The notes under the pieces were generated by a model. The model searched no databases, was not told where the DNA came from, and was given only the letters and a program-made list of their open reading frames with translations. Made by a program: the position numbers and the translations under genes. From contig NZ_VOBA01000001.1 in assembly GCF_008369165.1 (NCBI RefSeq), positions 1,054,001 to 1,118,000 of the forward strand: DNA of 64,000 nucleotides. Reading direction: 5' to 3'. This stretch comes from Dietzia sp. ANT_WB102 (GTDB taxonomy: Bacteria > Actinomycetota > Actinomycetes > Mycobacteriales > Mycobacteriaceae). How positions within the stretch are numbered: the first letter of the stretch is position 1; the number at the start of each line of letters is the position of its first letter. Positions 35,526 to 44,575 of this stretch are shown here, one piece after another.

Positions 35526-35541
35526 GGTTCTGCCCCTTCCA

Positions 35542-35558
35542 CGCTGACTGAGTCAGCG
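35542..35558. promoter_or_regulatory. Perfect 17-nt palindrome downstream of the repeat gene
   Basis: CGCTGACT-G-AGTCAGCG lies 17 nt after the repeat-gene stop and 84 nt before the Nudix ATG. The single central base leaves no loop for a normal terminator, so a protein-binding site is as likely. Confidence 0.35.
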
Positions 35559-35576
35559 ACCGGATAGCACTTCTGC

Positions 35577-35610
35577 GATCCCCCGTCGACCACACGGTCG
35601 GCGGGGGATC
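35577..35610 (+). terminator. Hairpin terminator after the repeat-protein gene
   Basis: A 15-bp stem with one G-U pair (35577-35591 with 35596-35610) and an ACAC loop, between the repeat gene and the Nudix gene. Confidence 0.7.
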
Positions 35611-35641
35611 CGCCATTTCGGCCACGGATACGCTCTCGGAC

Positions 35642-36139
35642 ATGGCCACCCCCGACTTCGTCATCGAACTCCGCAAGCACATCGGGACTGCTCCGCTGTG
35701 GCTCGCCGGAGCGACCGCAGTAATCCGGGCCCCCGAGAGAGCCCGCGTCCTCCTGGTCCGCCGCGCAGACAATGGCTGGTGGACACCAGTCACCGGCATC
35801 GTCGACCCCGGCGAACACCCCGCTGACACCGCAGTCCGCGAAGCGCTCGAGGAGGCAGCAGTGAGTATCCGCGTCGACCGTGTCGCCTCCATCGGCGTCT
35901 CCCGCATGGTCACCTACTCCAACGGCGACCAGGCGCAGTACATCGACCACACCTTTGCCTGCACCTACCTGGACGGGGACCCCCACCCCGCCGACGGCGA
36001 GAACACCGACGTCCGCTGGTTCGACGCGGACAACCTCCCCGACATGCGGCCCCACATGCTCGCCCGGATCGAGGCCGGCCTGGCCGACGAGGAACGCGCC
36101 CGCATCGCCACCACCACCGAGGGCACGGTCGCCGGATAG
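35642..36139 (+). CDS. Nudix hydrolase
   Basis: A 165-residue pyrophosphohydrolase. The Nudix box GIVDPGEHPADTAVREALEE is intact in its metal-binding REALEE core; the usual Gly after EE is Ala, a tolerated change. The flanking strand TPVTGIVDPGE and length suggest an ADP-ribose or nucleoside-diphosphate-derivative hydrolase; the substrate cannot be fixed. It is 32 nt upstream of the copper-cluster membrane protein on the same strand. Confidence 0.9.
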   Translation: MATPDFVIELRKHIGTAPLWLAGATAVIRAPERARVLLVRRADNGWWTPVTGIVDPGEHPADTAVREALEEAAVSIRVDRVASIGVSRMVTYSNGDQAQYIDHTFACTYLDGDPHPADGENTDVRWFDADNLPDMRPHMLARIEAGLADEERARIATTTEGTVAG

Positions 36140-36171
36140 GTCCTGTCCGAGGACCCATCTAGAATCGAGTC

Positions 36172-36822
36172 ATGTCCGCTGACCGTCTTCGCGCCGAGGT
36201 CCCGCCCGCGGTGACCGCGGTCGTGGGAATCGTGGTGGCGCTGGTCAGCGGAGTGTTCGGCATCAGCGCCCACGGACTTGCCGCCGGCGCACTCGCCGGC
36301 CCACCCACCTCGGGCGAAATACTCATGGTGGCGGCCGCGAGCGCCGGCATCGGAGCTGTCACAGCAGCTCATGCCCGCCGCCGGACACCGGTCCTCACCG
36401 CCGCGGGCGGGCTGCTCGCCGGTCAGGGCCTCGTCCACCTCGTGCTCGCCTCCGGGCACACGCACGGCGCGGCGGGCCACGCGGCCGGTAATGTCGCCGG
36501 GGCGCTCGGCCACCACAGCGCCGACCCGGCAGCGGTCCGGGCCGCCATGGATGGAGTCGGCCTCGGCCCGGGCGCCTCCGCAGGGACACTGTTCACCCCG
36601 GCGATGCTCGGAGCCCACATGGCCGCGATCGCCGCCACGCTCGTGCTCGTGGCGATCATCTCCGGGGCACTGTCCTGGCTGGCGGCCCGGGTCCTGCCCA
36701 TGCCGGCGGTGGCGCACCTCGTCGTCGTCGCACGGCTCCTGGCCTCCTACGACGCCGACGCCCCCCGCGGACGGTACCTCCTGGCCCGCGGGGGAACCCG
36801 CGCGCCGCCCGTGGCTGTGTAA
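36172..36822 (+). CDS. His-rich multi-helix membrane protein of the copper/DyP cluster
   Basis: A 216-residue protein with about five hydrophobic helices (near residues 12-40, 48-66, 75-95, 138-160 and 165-180). A loop between helices 3 and 4 carries SGHTHGAAGHAAG and LGHHSAD, a His-rich patch likely to bind metal outside the membrane. It stands immediately upstream of the PCu(A)C chaperone. I do not recognise a family. A role in copper transfer is inferred from the His patch and the neighbours. Confidence 0.65.
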   Translation: MSADRLRAEVPPAVTAVVGIVVALVSGVFGISAHGLAAGALAGPPTSGEILMVAAASAGIGAVTAAHARRRTPVLTAAGGLLAGQGLVHLVLASGHTHGAAGHAAGNVAGALGHHSADPAAVRAAMDGVGLGPGASAGTLFTPAMLGAHMAAIAATLVLVAIISGALSWLAARVLPMPAVAHLVVVARLLASYDADAPRGRYLLARGGTRAPPVAV

Positions 36823-36895
36823 CCACCTCCCGCACCGGTACGCGCCCCGCGCTGCCGGGCGATCACCCACACACCACACCAAGGACTCACACGCC

Positions 36896-37453
36896 ATGCG
36901 TACCCACACCCGTGCCGCTTTCGCCGCCGCCTCCGCCCTCGCGCTCGCCCTCACTGCCGCCTGCGCAACCGACGACGGCGACACCGCAACCGCCAGCACC
37001 GGCACAGAGACGACCACCGTCACCTTCAACGACGGCTGGGCCAAGGCCACCGACACCGACATGTCCGGCGTCTTCGGCACCATCCACAATCCCGGCGACA
37101 CCGAGCTGCACCTGACCGGCGTCGACAGCGACCTCGGCGGCAGCACCGAACTCCACGAGACCGTCCCCGGCGCCAGCGGAATGCTGATGCAGGAACGCGA
37201 AGAGGGCTTCATCATTCCCGCCGGTGGCGACCTCGTCCTGGAACCCGGCGGAAACCACATCATGCTCATGGAGCTCGATAAGCCCATCACCACCGGCCAA
37301 CAGATCACGCTGACGCTCGAGTTCGACGGCGCCGAGCAGGACATCACCGTCTCCGCCCGCGACTTCAAGGGCGGCGAGGAAGAGTACGTCGGCGGCGGTC
37401 ACGGCGGAATGGACCACGGCGAGACAACCGGAGGTATGAATCACGATGGCTGA
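36896..37453 (+). CDS. Copper chaperone PCu(A)C lipoprotein
   Basis: A 185-residue extracytoplasmic Cu(I) chaperone. The lipobox LTAAC lies near residue 23. The cupredoxin-like domain keeps the metal ligands of the H(M)x10Mx21HxM family pattern: ELHETV with a downstream SGMLMQ, and NHIMLM. A His/Met tail (GGHGGMDHGE and GGMNH) adds a further binding site, as in some Streptomyces ECuC proteins. It delivers copper to cytochrome oxidase or other cuproenzymes. Its end overlaps the DyP gene by 8 nt. Confidence 0.9.
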   Translation: MRTHTRAAFAAASALALALTAACATDDGDTATASTGTETTTVTFNDGWAKATDTDMSGVFGTIHNPGDTELHLTGVDSDLGGSTELHETVPGASGMLMQEREEGFIIPAGGDLVLEPGGNHIMLMELDKPITTGQQITLTLEFDGAEQDITVSARDFKGGEEEYVGGGHGGMDHGETTGGMNHDG

Positions 37454-38717
37454 CCAGGCCCGCCGAGGTCTGTCCAGGCGGTCGGTACTCACCGGCGGCG
37501 TCGCGGCCGTCGTGGGTGGCGGCGTCGTCGGCGGGGCTGCGGTCGGCGGCGCTGCGGGATACGTCGGGAGAGGAATCGTCGACGACGGCGAGCTGGGCGC
37601 GGACTGGAAGACCGTCGCCGACTCGCGAGTCGTTGGGGCGGCCACCGAACCGTTCCACGGCCCGCACCAGGCCGGCATCACCACGGCACCGCAATCGCAC
37701 GCCGCGTTCGTGGGATTCGACATCGTACCGGGGGCGACCCGCACCGAGATCCAGGGCGTCCTGCGGGCGTGGTCCCAGGACGCCGCCCGACTCACCCAGG
37801 GTCTCGGCGGCCTCGCCGACCTCGAACCCGAACTCGCCGAAGATCCCGCACGGCTCACAGTGACGATCGGATTCGGCCCCGGGCTGTTCGACGCGATCGG
37901 GATGCCGGACAAAAAGCCCTCGTGGCTCGCACAGCTGCCGGCATTCCCGCAGATCGACAAGCTCGAGGACCGGTGGTCGGAAGGGGACCTGCTGCTGCAG
38001 ATCTGCTCCGACGACCCAGTGATCGTCGCCCATGCCTCCAGGATCCTCGCCTCCGGCGTGCGCGGGGTGGCCCGGCAGAAGTGGTCGCAGCGGGGCTTCC
38101 GCAAGGCCGTCGGCACCGATCCGAGTGGGCGGACCCAACGCAACCTGTTCGGGCAGATCGATGGCACCGAAAACCCACGGCCGACCGACGTCGACTTCGA
38201 CCAAGTCCTGTTCTCCGACGGTAGCGACCAACGGTGGATGCGAGGTGGCTCCTCGCTCGTCCTGCGGCGCATCCGGATGACGATGGACACCTGGGAGGAG
38301 ATCGACCGCAACTCACGTGAGCTGAGTGTCGGACGGAAACTCGACACCGGCGCCCCGCTGACCGGCACGGACGAGCACGACCCGGCCGACTTCGACGCGA
38401 TCGACAAGACGGGACTGCCCGTGATTCCCCCGGAATCCCACATGGCGCGAGCCCGGCAACGCCACCGCGGTGAGGCAATGCTCCGGCGGCCGTACAACTA
38501 CGACGACCCGCCGGAGGGCGGAGAGATCAGCAACTCCGGTCTGCTGTTCACCGCCTACCAGGCCGACCCGGTCCGCACCTACATCCCCGTCCAACAGCGG
38601 CTCGCCGAGCAGGACGCGCTCAACACGTGGACGATCCCCATCGGATCCGCGGTGTTCGCACTCCCGCCCGGCGCGCCCGAGGGTGGCTACGTGGGGCAGG
38701 GACTGTTTGAGGGGTGA
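37446..38717 (+). CDS. Tat-exported DyP-type heme peroxidase
   Basis: A 423-residue dye-decolourising peroxidase of the EfeB/DtpA (class A) type. The N-terminus is a clear Tat signal (SRRSVLTGG plus a Gly/Val-rich core). The distal-heme signature GQIDGTENP carries the catalytic Asp, and a conserved Arg follows in VLRRIRM. The proximal heme His is probably in the DEHDPADF or RQRHRGE region. It overlaps the PCu(A)C gene, implying coupled translation. In Streptomyces a DtpA-type DyP is linked with copper chaperones for maturation of a secreted copper oxidase, so a similar module is inferred. Confidence 0.92.
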   Translation: MADQARRGLSRRSVLTGGVAAVVGGGVVGGAAVGGAAGYVGRGIVDDGELGADWKTVADSRVVGAATEPFHGPHQAGITTAPQSHAAFVGFDIVPGATRTEIQGVLRAWSQDAARLTQGLGGLADLEPELAEDPARLTVTIGFGPGLFDAIGMPDKKPSWLAQLPAFPQIDKLEDRWSEGDLLLQICSDDPVIVAHASRILASGVRGVARQKWSQRGFRKAVGTDPSGRTQRNLFGQIDGTENPRPTDVDFDQVLFSDGSDQRWMRGGSSLVLRRIRMTMDTWEEIDRNSRELSVGRKLDTGAPLTGTDEHDPADFDAIDKTGLPVIPPESHMARARQRHRGEAMLRRPYNYDDPPEGGEISNSGLLFTAYQADPVRTYIPVQQRLAEQDALNTWTIPIGSAVFALPPGAPEGGYVGQGLFEG

Positions 38718-38738
38718 CGCCCACACTCGACAACAAAG

Positions 38739-38769
38739 CTGCCCGCGGCGAATGTATCGCCGCGGGCAG
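38739..38769. terminator. Bidirectional terminator
   Basis: A 13-bp perfect stem (38739-38751 with 38757-38769) with an ATGTA loop, between the DyP gene and the convergent SGNH hydrolase. Confidence 0.75.
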
Positions 38770-38816
38770 TTGCGTGTGTCGATCCCGGTCAGTGGAGCCG
38801 GGGCAGATCCGCCCGG

Positions 38817-39803
38817 TCAGATCGCTGCGGTGATCGCGGCAGCCATAGCCTGCTGGCCGAGGGCAGTGGGGTGGAAAGCGGCCGTATTGTTCTGCGACCC
38901 ATCAGCGAACACAACCCACCGCTCGTCCACCGGGGCGCAGCCGCTGCGATCGGTATCCGAGACGGGCAGGACCGAGAAGTGGCCATTGCGCCGTGCAGCG
39001 GCGTCGACAGCGTCGTTGATGGCCTTCGTGATCTCGCGCGCCCACTCGAGGTTTGCGGGCCCGATCGCGGTCGTGAAGAAGCAACCATCGTCGTTTGCCG
39101 CCGGCATGAGCGGCAGGTATTGGGTCGCGACAACGGTCGCATTGGGCGACGCCTCGTCGATCGCGGCATAGACGTCATCGACCGCGCCGTCAGCACCGAA
39201 CACTAAGGCGATGTCCTGGGCGACGGCCCCGCCGATGGTCTCGCGGCAGTCAAACGGCTGCGCAGGACCGTCAGGCCGCAGATGGGCGGTGATGCAGCCG
39301 ACGATGGTTCCGAAGCCCACGTCATTACCGCCGATCGACAACGTCACAAGGTCGGTGTCCGCCTCGAGGGACTCGATCTGGGGCGGCGCACCCGGGAACT
39401 GGGTCTCGACGAGGATGTCCTTCGTCTGGGCGCCACCACAGGTGGCGTCGGTGAGGGCACCGACGGCGGCGTTAGCGTCGAGTTGGTGGGGGTAGTTCGC
39501 CAGGCTTCGCGCGCAACCCGCGGGTCCGCCGGCGGGCTTAGTGTCGTCCCCGAATGCCGCGTACGAGTCACCCAGAGCCACGTATTCGGCATACGCGGGG
39601 CCTGCGAGCGAACCGAGCGACCCGGCGACACTGCCGGGGATCTCCGTGGTGGAGCTGAGGGAACTGACGGCGATCGCACCGTCCGCTTGGGCAGTGGACT
39701 GGGCGGCGGCGGCGGGGGATACGGCGAGGACGACCGCCGCAGCAAGTGCGAGAGACGTGGTGAAGGCGCGGGGACCGCGAACGCGGCGACGAGGTGTGAG
39801 CAT
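38817..39803 (-). CDS. Secreted SGNH/GDSL hydrolase, copy 1
   Basis: A 328-residue exported esterase or lipase. The signal peptide (about 1-35, ending AAAAQS) precedes the catalytic domain. Motifs are block I GDSYAAFG (Ser nucleophile), block III GGNDVGFG (oxyanion Asn) and terminal FHPTALG with the catalytic His. Cys pairs (GCARS, ATCGG, DGCF, SGCAP) suggest disulfides, as in Streptomyces SGNH lipases. A paralogue is 49 nt away on the same strand. Confidence 0.9.
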   Translation of the reverse strand: MLTPRRRVRGPRAFTTSLALAAAVVLAVSPAAAAQSTAQADGAIAVSSLSSTTEIPGSVAGSLGSLAGPAYAEYVALGDSYAAFGDDTKPAGGPAGCARSLANYPHQLDANAAVGALTDATCGGAQTKDILVETQFPGAPPQIESLEADTDLVTLSIGGNDVGFGTIVGCITAHLRPDGPAQPFDCRETIGGAVAQDIALVFGADGAVDDVYAAIDEASPNATVVATQYLPLMPAANDDGCFFTTAIGPANLEWAREITKAINDAVDAAARRNGHFSVLPVSDTDRSGCAPVDERWVVFADGSQNNTAAFHPTALGQQAMAAAITAAI

Positions 39804-39852
39804 GTGACGAGTATCACACCGCCGGTGTCGTAGTCTGCGTCTTTTGGATCTG

Positions 39853-40935
39853 TTAGGGCGCTACCGCGGCGAGCACCCTGTCGGCGACATGCGCGTGACC
39901 GGCACTCGTCGGGTGGACGGGTGCCGAGCCGGTGTCAAGGCCCGTGAGGTCGACCCAACGGGTATCGGGGGAGGTGCACATCGAGTGGCCCGGCTCGTCC
40001 GGGATCACGACCGTGGCCCCGTTGCGCTCCGCAGCAGCGCGAACCACCCGGTTGATGCTGTCCTGGAAGCCACGGACCTTGGCCCGCTCCTCCTGGCTGA
40101 TCTTCATGAACGGAGCGCACGCCGGGGAGCTCCGGATGATCTCGTCGTCCTCGGGCACCGCGGCCAGATAGCCGACCGTCACGACGCGGGCCCGCGGCGC
40201 ACGCTCGGCGATCCCGGCGTACACCGCGTTCATGCGCTGGTCAAGGGTCGCAAGCGCCTCGGCGGCCTGGCGGTCGATCACGTCCGAGCAACCCGCTGTG
40301 GGGTCGAAACCCTTCGACAGGTCCCCGGTCGCACCGTCGACGAGCGGCAGCAATTCCGGCGCGGTGTTGGGCCGCAGCGCACACGCTACGATCACGGCGC
40401 CGAAGCCGACGTCGTTGCCGCCGATGGTCATCGACACCAGATCGGTGTCGGCATCCAGGGCGTCGAACTGGGGCGGTGCGCCCGTCCGCCCGACGGCCAG
40501 TAAGTCATCGGTCACCGCTCCGCCGCAGCTGGCGTTGACGAACGTTCCCACACCCAGCTCGCGAGCAACGACGGTCGGGTAGGCGTCGTCGGTGCGCACG
40601 CATGCGACAGGACCGGCGCCCCACGCGCCGGGCGCGATCCTGCCGACGGCGGCGAAGGAATCCCCGAGCGCGACGTACTTCGACAGCCCGGTGCCAGGGC
40701 CCGACAGGACGGACGGGCCCAGTCCGGTACCGGTCACCTGACCAGCAATGTTGTCGCCCAAGGCCTGTGCGGATCCGCTGGCGAGCTCGAGCGGGGACGC
40801 CCCCGGTGCGTTCGGACCAGGGATAGCGGGCTCGGCTTCGGCAGGAGCGGCCAGCAGCGGGGACAACAGAACGGCGGTGGCAGTAGCGGCGCCGGCGACG
40901 AGGCGGCGTGCACGGCCCAGGTGAGACGTGTGCAT
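39853..40935 (-). CDS. Secreted SGNH/GDSL hydrolase, copy 2
   Basis: A 360-residue paralogue. The signal peptide (about 1-33, ending AEAEP) is followed by GDSFAAVG, GGNDVGFG and the terminal VHPTSAGH block with the catalytic His. Cys positions mirror copy 1. ATG 40935 is used because the frame upstream runs into the KAS III gene. The shared strand and short spacing suggest co-transcription. Substrates are probably acyl esters of the envelope or of host lipids. Confidence 0.9.
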   Translation of the reverse strand: MHTSHLGRARRLVAGAATATAVLLSPLLAAPAEAEPAIPGPNAPGASPLELASGSAQALGDNIAGQVTGTGLGPSVLSGPGTGLSKYVALGDSFAAVGRIAPGAWGAGPVACVRTDDAYPTVVARELGVGTFVNASCGGAVTDDLLAVGRTGAPPQFDALDADTDLVSMTIGGNDVGFGAVIVACALRPNTAPELLPLVDGATGDLSKGFDPTAGCSDVIDRQAAEALATLDQRMNAVYAGIAERAPRARVVTVGYLAAVPEDDEIIRSSPACAPFMKISQEERAKVRGFQDSINRVVRAAAERNGATVVIPDEPGHSMCTSPDTRWVDLTGLDTGSAPVHPTSAGHAHVADRVLAAVAP

Positions 40936-41023
40936 GCCGATCACTTTCGCACGGAAGCATGCCCGACGGGGCGTCCCTCCCGAAATACAGGCCGTGCCGA
41001 CCGGGACGGACGCGCCGGGGCCG

Positions 41024-42091
41024 TCAGTCGGCGGGCGGTGCGGCGGGGAGGCGGACCACCTGACCGGCGTAGGACAGGCCTGCGCCGAAGCCGATGCACA
41101 ACGCGACGTCGCCCTGCTTGGCCTGGCCCTCACGGAGCATGGTCTCCATGGCCAGCGGGATCGAGGCGGCCGAGGTATTGCCGGTCTGCTCGATGTCGTT
41201 GGCGATAGCTACGGAGTCCGGCAGTCCGAGGTGCTTAGCCATGGCCGAGTTGATGCGGCCGTTGGCCTGGTGGGGGATGAACGCCTGGATCTGGTCGGCT
41301 GTCACCCCGGCAGCCTCCAGCGTCTGCGCACAGACCTTGGACACCTGGACCGCGGCCCAGCGGAACACCTTGGACCCGTCCATGGTGAGGAACGGCTGGA
41401 CCACGGCCTCCTCGCTGCGCGACGCGGCGGTCGAGTCAACCTCGTCCACGTACTGCTTGAAGTCCTTGGTCTGACGGATGGCGTCGCCCTTCTCGCCGTC
41501 CGAGCCCCACACCACCGGGCTGATGTCGTTGGTCTCCGACGGGCCCACCACCACGGCGCCGGCGCCGTCCCCGAAAATGAATGCGGTGTTGCGGTCGGTG
41601 TAGTCGAGGCCGTCGCTGAGCTTCTCCACGCCCACGACCACTACGTACCGGGCGCCGCCGCCACGGATCATGTTGGTCGCCACAGCCAGGCCGTAGCCGA
41701 AGCCCGCGCACCCGGCGGTGAGGTCGAATGCGGCGATGCCGTTTCGTCCGAGGGCGGTGGCAACCTGCGGGGCGGCGTGCGGCACCTGAGTCCAGTTAGT
41801 GGACGTGCAGACGATCATCGCGTCGATGAGTTCGGGGTCGATGCCAGCCGAGGTCACGGCCGCGCGGGCAGCCTCGATGGACATGGACACAATGCCCTCG
41901 TCCGGACCCGCGATGTGACGGTTGAGGATGCCAGAGCGCTCGTAAATCCACTCCGAGGTGGAGTCGATCCTCTCGCAGATCTCCTCATTGCTCACCACTC
42001 GACTCGGGCGGTACGCCCCGATGCCGAGGAGGGTCGTGCCGGTGGTGCCCTCGCCGGTCGCGATGGTCACGGTCTCGTTGGAATCCGCCAT
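41024..42091 (-). CDS. fabH: 3-oxoacyl-ACP synthase III (FabH-like)
   Basis: A 355-residue KAS III, condensing acyl-CoA with malonyl-ACP. The catalytic Cys128 lies in AGCAGFGYG, the His in FIPHQANGRI and the Asn in GNTSAAS, forming the full Cys-His-Asn triad. Length is slightly above FabH (about 330), with an insert near residues 195-240. No other fab genes adjoin it, so it may feed a special chain (branched, odd or mycolic) rather than general synthesis. Confidence 0.9.
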   Translation of the reverse strand: MADSNETVTIATGEGTTGTTLLGIGAYRPSRVVSNEEICERIDSTSEWIYERSGILNRHIAGPDEGIVSMSIEAARAAVTSAGIDPELIDAMIVCTSTNWTQVPHAAPQVATALGRNGIAAFDLTAGCAGFGYGLAVATNMIRGGGARYVVVVGVEKLSDGLDYTDRNTAFIFGDGAGAVVVGPSETNDISPVVWGSDGEKGDAIRQTKDFKQYVDEVDSTAASRSEEAVVQPFLTMDGSKVFRWAAVQVSKVCAQTLEAAGVTADQIQAFIPHQANGRINSAMAKHLGLPDSVAIANDIEQTGNTSAASIPLAMETMLREGQAKQGDVALCIGFGAGLSYAGQVVRLPAAPPAD

Positions 42092-42247
42092 TGGCGATCT
42101 CGCTCCTCGTCGGTGTACGGCGCCACCCGCGGCGCGCGCCTCATGCTCCCCGCCACCCTACTGCGGTCGTGCAGTGAGTCGTCCTACCAGTCCGCGATGT
42201 TTCACCGATCCCTCTCGCCACCCCCGGCGGGACGTCCTCGCCGCGAC

Positions 42248-43189
42248 TCAGTCGGCGAGCAGCCCCACCAGCCACGCACGCCAGCGAGGTGCATCCCAGG
42301 TCGGCGCGACATCGACCGCGGCGGCCCCGAGCGGACCCCCGTCACCCTCGGGAGCGTCCACGTACTCGAACACCCGCACCGCCAGGGCGGCGCTGCCGGC
42401 GGCGTCCTCGTGGGTTTCGCCCGCGGGGAACGCGAACAGCTCGAGCATTCCGTCGGCCGGCGCGGACAGGATGAGCGTGCGAGAGGCCTGCGACTCGGTC
42501 ACCACGATCCCGCCCACCTCGCCCGACCTGGCCACCACGGCGCCGTCCACCGGATTTCCGCCAACACCGGACGCGGGGGCGATGAGCGCACGTGTCACCC
42601 GCGCCCACAGCTCCGGCACCGTCTCCTCGACCGGGTCCGTGGCCGCGTCGACGGTCACCACCCCGTCGGCCGGGCGATGCGTCAGCCGGTGGGCCAGCAC
42701 GATCAGGGCCTGCATCCAGCCGTCGACACTGCCGTCCACCGACTCCTCCGCCAGTTGCCCGCCGGAGCCGAACCCCGACCGCAGGGTGAGCACGCTGCCG
42801 CCCTCGCCGTCGTCGACGACCTCGCACGACGTCTCCCACGGCGGCACCGGGACCCCCTCGCCCATCCAGTCCCGCTCCTCGTATGAGAACAGTCCAGGGA
42901 CACTCCCGCTGGGCGGGGTGTACATCGTGATCTCGCCGACCGTCGCGGTGAGCATCGCCTCGGCGGCGGCCTCCGGACCGGTCGTGGGATCGGGGGCGCC
43001 CGGGTCGGCGAACTGCACGATCCGCCCCCCGACCTGCGGCTCCAGCGCGCACGGCACGAACCAGGAGGAGATCCCCTCACCGGTGGCGACCGCGTCCCAC
43101 ACCACTGCAGGCGGCACCGGCAGCGGCACGCGGCACGCCACGCGTCGGCCGCCGTCGTCGGTCTCGATCCCCGCCGTCACGTCGTACAT
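42248..43189 (-). CDS. SRPBCC/AHSA1-type protein, double-length
   Basis: A 313-residue protein whose N-terminal half reads like an AHSA1 domain (VPLPVPPAVVWDAVATGEGISSW, then a WETSCEV strand). The C-terminal half (after about residue 175) may be a second, diverged START-like domain. ATG 43189 is used; the frame upstream lies over the divergent MFS gene. It is divergent from the MFS exporter with about 80 nt between them. Function unknown. Confidence 0.7.
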   Translation of the reverse strand: MYDVTAGIETDDGGRRVACRVPLPVPPAVVWDAVATGEGISSWFVPCALEPQVGGRIVQFADPGAPDPTTGPEAAAEAMLTATVGEITMYTPPSGSVPGLFSYEERDWMGEGVPVPPWETSCEVVDDGEGGSVLTLRSGFGSGGQLAEESVDGSVDGWMQALIVLAHRLTHRPADGVVTVDAATDPVEETVPELWARVTRALIAPASGVGGNPVDGAVVARSGEVGGIVVTESQASRTLILSAPADGMLELFAFPAGETHEDAAGSAALAVRVFEYVDAPEGDGGPLGAAAVDVAPTWDAPRWRAWLVGLLAD

Positions 43190-43267
43190 GACTCGATTCC
43201 CCTCACCGGTCCGCTGCTCTTGCCGCGTAACGCTACCGGCGTGCCCACCGGACGTAGTGTGGCGGTC

Positions 43268-44575
43268 GTGAGCGCGACGATCAGGGCGGGAGACGGGGGT
43301 GGCGGCGCCCGGGCCGGCACCGTCCGCGGGCCGATCGCCGCGACCGCCCTGCTCTTCGCCGCCAACGGTGCGATTTTCGGGGCGATCGTGCCGCGACTGC
43401 CCGATCTCAAGGACGCGCTCGAGCTCGGCCCGGCCGCCTTCGGCGTGGCCATGGCCTTCTACCCGGCCGGCGCGTTGGTCGGCGGACTGCTCACCCCCGC
43501 ACTGATGCGGCGTCGGTCGGACGGGGCGGTCGCCGTCGCCATGATGATCGCCGCTTCCGTGGCCGCCGCGCTCGTCGGTTTCTCGCCCGTTGTGGCCGTG
43601 TTCGCCGGTCTGTTGCTGCTGTTCGGGGTGTTCGACGCTATTACCGACGTGGCGATGAACGCCCACGGGATCCGAGTGCAGCTGCGCCGTGGCCGCTCGC
43701 TGATCAACCGGTTCCACGCGGTGTGGTCGCTCGGCGCGGTGCTCGGCGCCGCAGGCGGGTCCGTGGCGGCCGGCGCGGGCGCGCCCGTGCGGGGTCAGAT
43801 GCTCGGCGCGGCCGTGATCTGCGCGGCGGCCGCGGTCGCCGCCTACCCGTCGCGGCTGGGCCCGCCCGTGGCGGAAGACAAGTTCGGCCGCGACCTCGAC
43901 GCCGTTCCCGACCCGCCGCGCAATCTGGCCGCCGGCCGCCGCATCCCCGGCGGGCGCGCCCTGCTTTTGGTGGTTGCGCTCGGGTTGTTCGCGTGCTGTG
44001 CGGAACTCGTTGAGGACTTCGCGCAGACCTGGTCCGCCCTCTACCTGCGCGAGATCACGGTGGCAGGCGCCGGTCTGGCCGGGCTCGGGTTCATCTCCGT
44101 GCAGGGCGCGCAGCTCGCCGGCCGGTTCACCGGGGACATGCTGGTGGAGCGCTTCGGCGCCGCACACGTCAGTCGCATGGGCGGGGTAGGCGTCGTGGTG
44201 GGGGTCGGCACCGCGTTCGCCGCCTCGTTCCTCCTCGACGGCCCCGTCCTGCTGACGGTGGTGCTCGCCGGATTCGCACTGGCGGGCTGGGGGATCGCGA
44301 CGATCATCCCGGGCGCGATGGTCGGTGCCGACTCGGTACCCGGACTGGCCCCCGGCGCGGGACTGGCGGTGCTCAACTGGGTGATGCGCCTGGGATTCCT
44401 CGTCTCGCCGCCGCTGGTCGGTCTCGTCGCCGAGCATGCCGGGATGCGCTGGACCGTCACCCCCATGCTCGTGGGCGGGATCGTCATCGCCGCCGTGGCC
44501 GGGCCCCTGCTCGACCGTTCGGGCTGCCCCGGCCGCGACCTGCCCGCCCACCATACGAGGGAGACCGCGACGTGA
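43268..44575 (+). CDS. MFS transporter, YbjJ-like
   Basis: About 435 residues with 12 predicted helices. The loop following helix 2 shows MRRRSDG in the place of the MFS A motif, and GAVIGAIVPRLPDLK-type residues (here FGAIVPRLPDLK) at helix 1 resemble the YbjJ/fucose-permease branch. GTG 43268 is a guess among several alternatives (43220 and 43259 are in frame). It overlaps the next gene by 4 nt. Substrate unknown. Confidence 0.82.
   Translation: MSATIRAGDGGGGARAGTVRGPIAATALLFAANGAIFGAIVPRLPDLKDALELGPAAFGVAMAFYPAGALVGGLLTPALMRRRSDGAVAVAMMIAASVAAALVGFSPVVAVFAGLLLLFGVFDAITDVAMNAHGIRVQLRRGRSLINRFHAVWSLGAVLGAAGGSVAAGAGAPVRGQMLGAAVICAAAAVAAYPSRLGPPVAEDKFGRDLDAVPDPPRNLAAGRRIPGGRALLLVVALGLFACCAELVEDFAQTWSALYLREITVAGAGLAGLGFISVQGAQLAGRFTGDMLVERFGAAHVSRMGGVGVVVGVGTAFAASFLLDGPVLLTVVLAGFALAGWGIATIIPGAMVGADSVPGLAPGAGLAVLNWVMRLGFLVSPPLVGLVAEHAGMRWTVTPMLVGGIVIAAVAGPLLDRSGCPGRDLPAHHTRETAT

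Noticed and set aside
34061-36055. A 664-codon minus-strand open frame opposite the repeat-protein gene
   Set aside because: It reads the antisense of the 15-bp repeats (DEPPSLEPPS pattern), crosses into the Nudix gene, and has no ribosome site; the plus strand has a signal peptide and a sensible protein.
42248-44554. A 768-codon minus-strand protein covering the MFS gene
   Set aside because: The part upstream of 43189 is antisense to a well-formed MFS transporter; the real gene starts at 43189.
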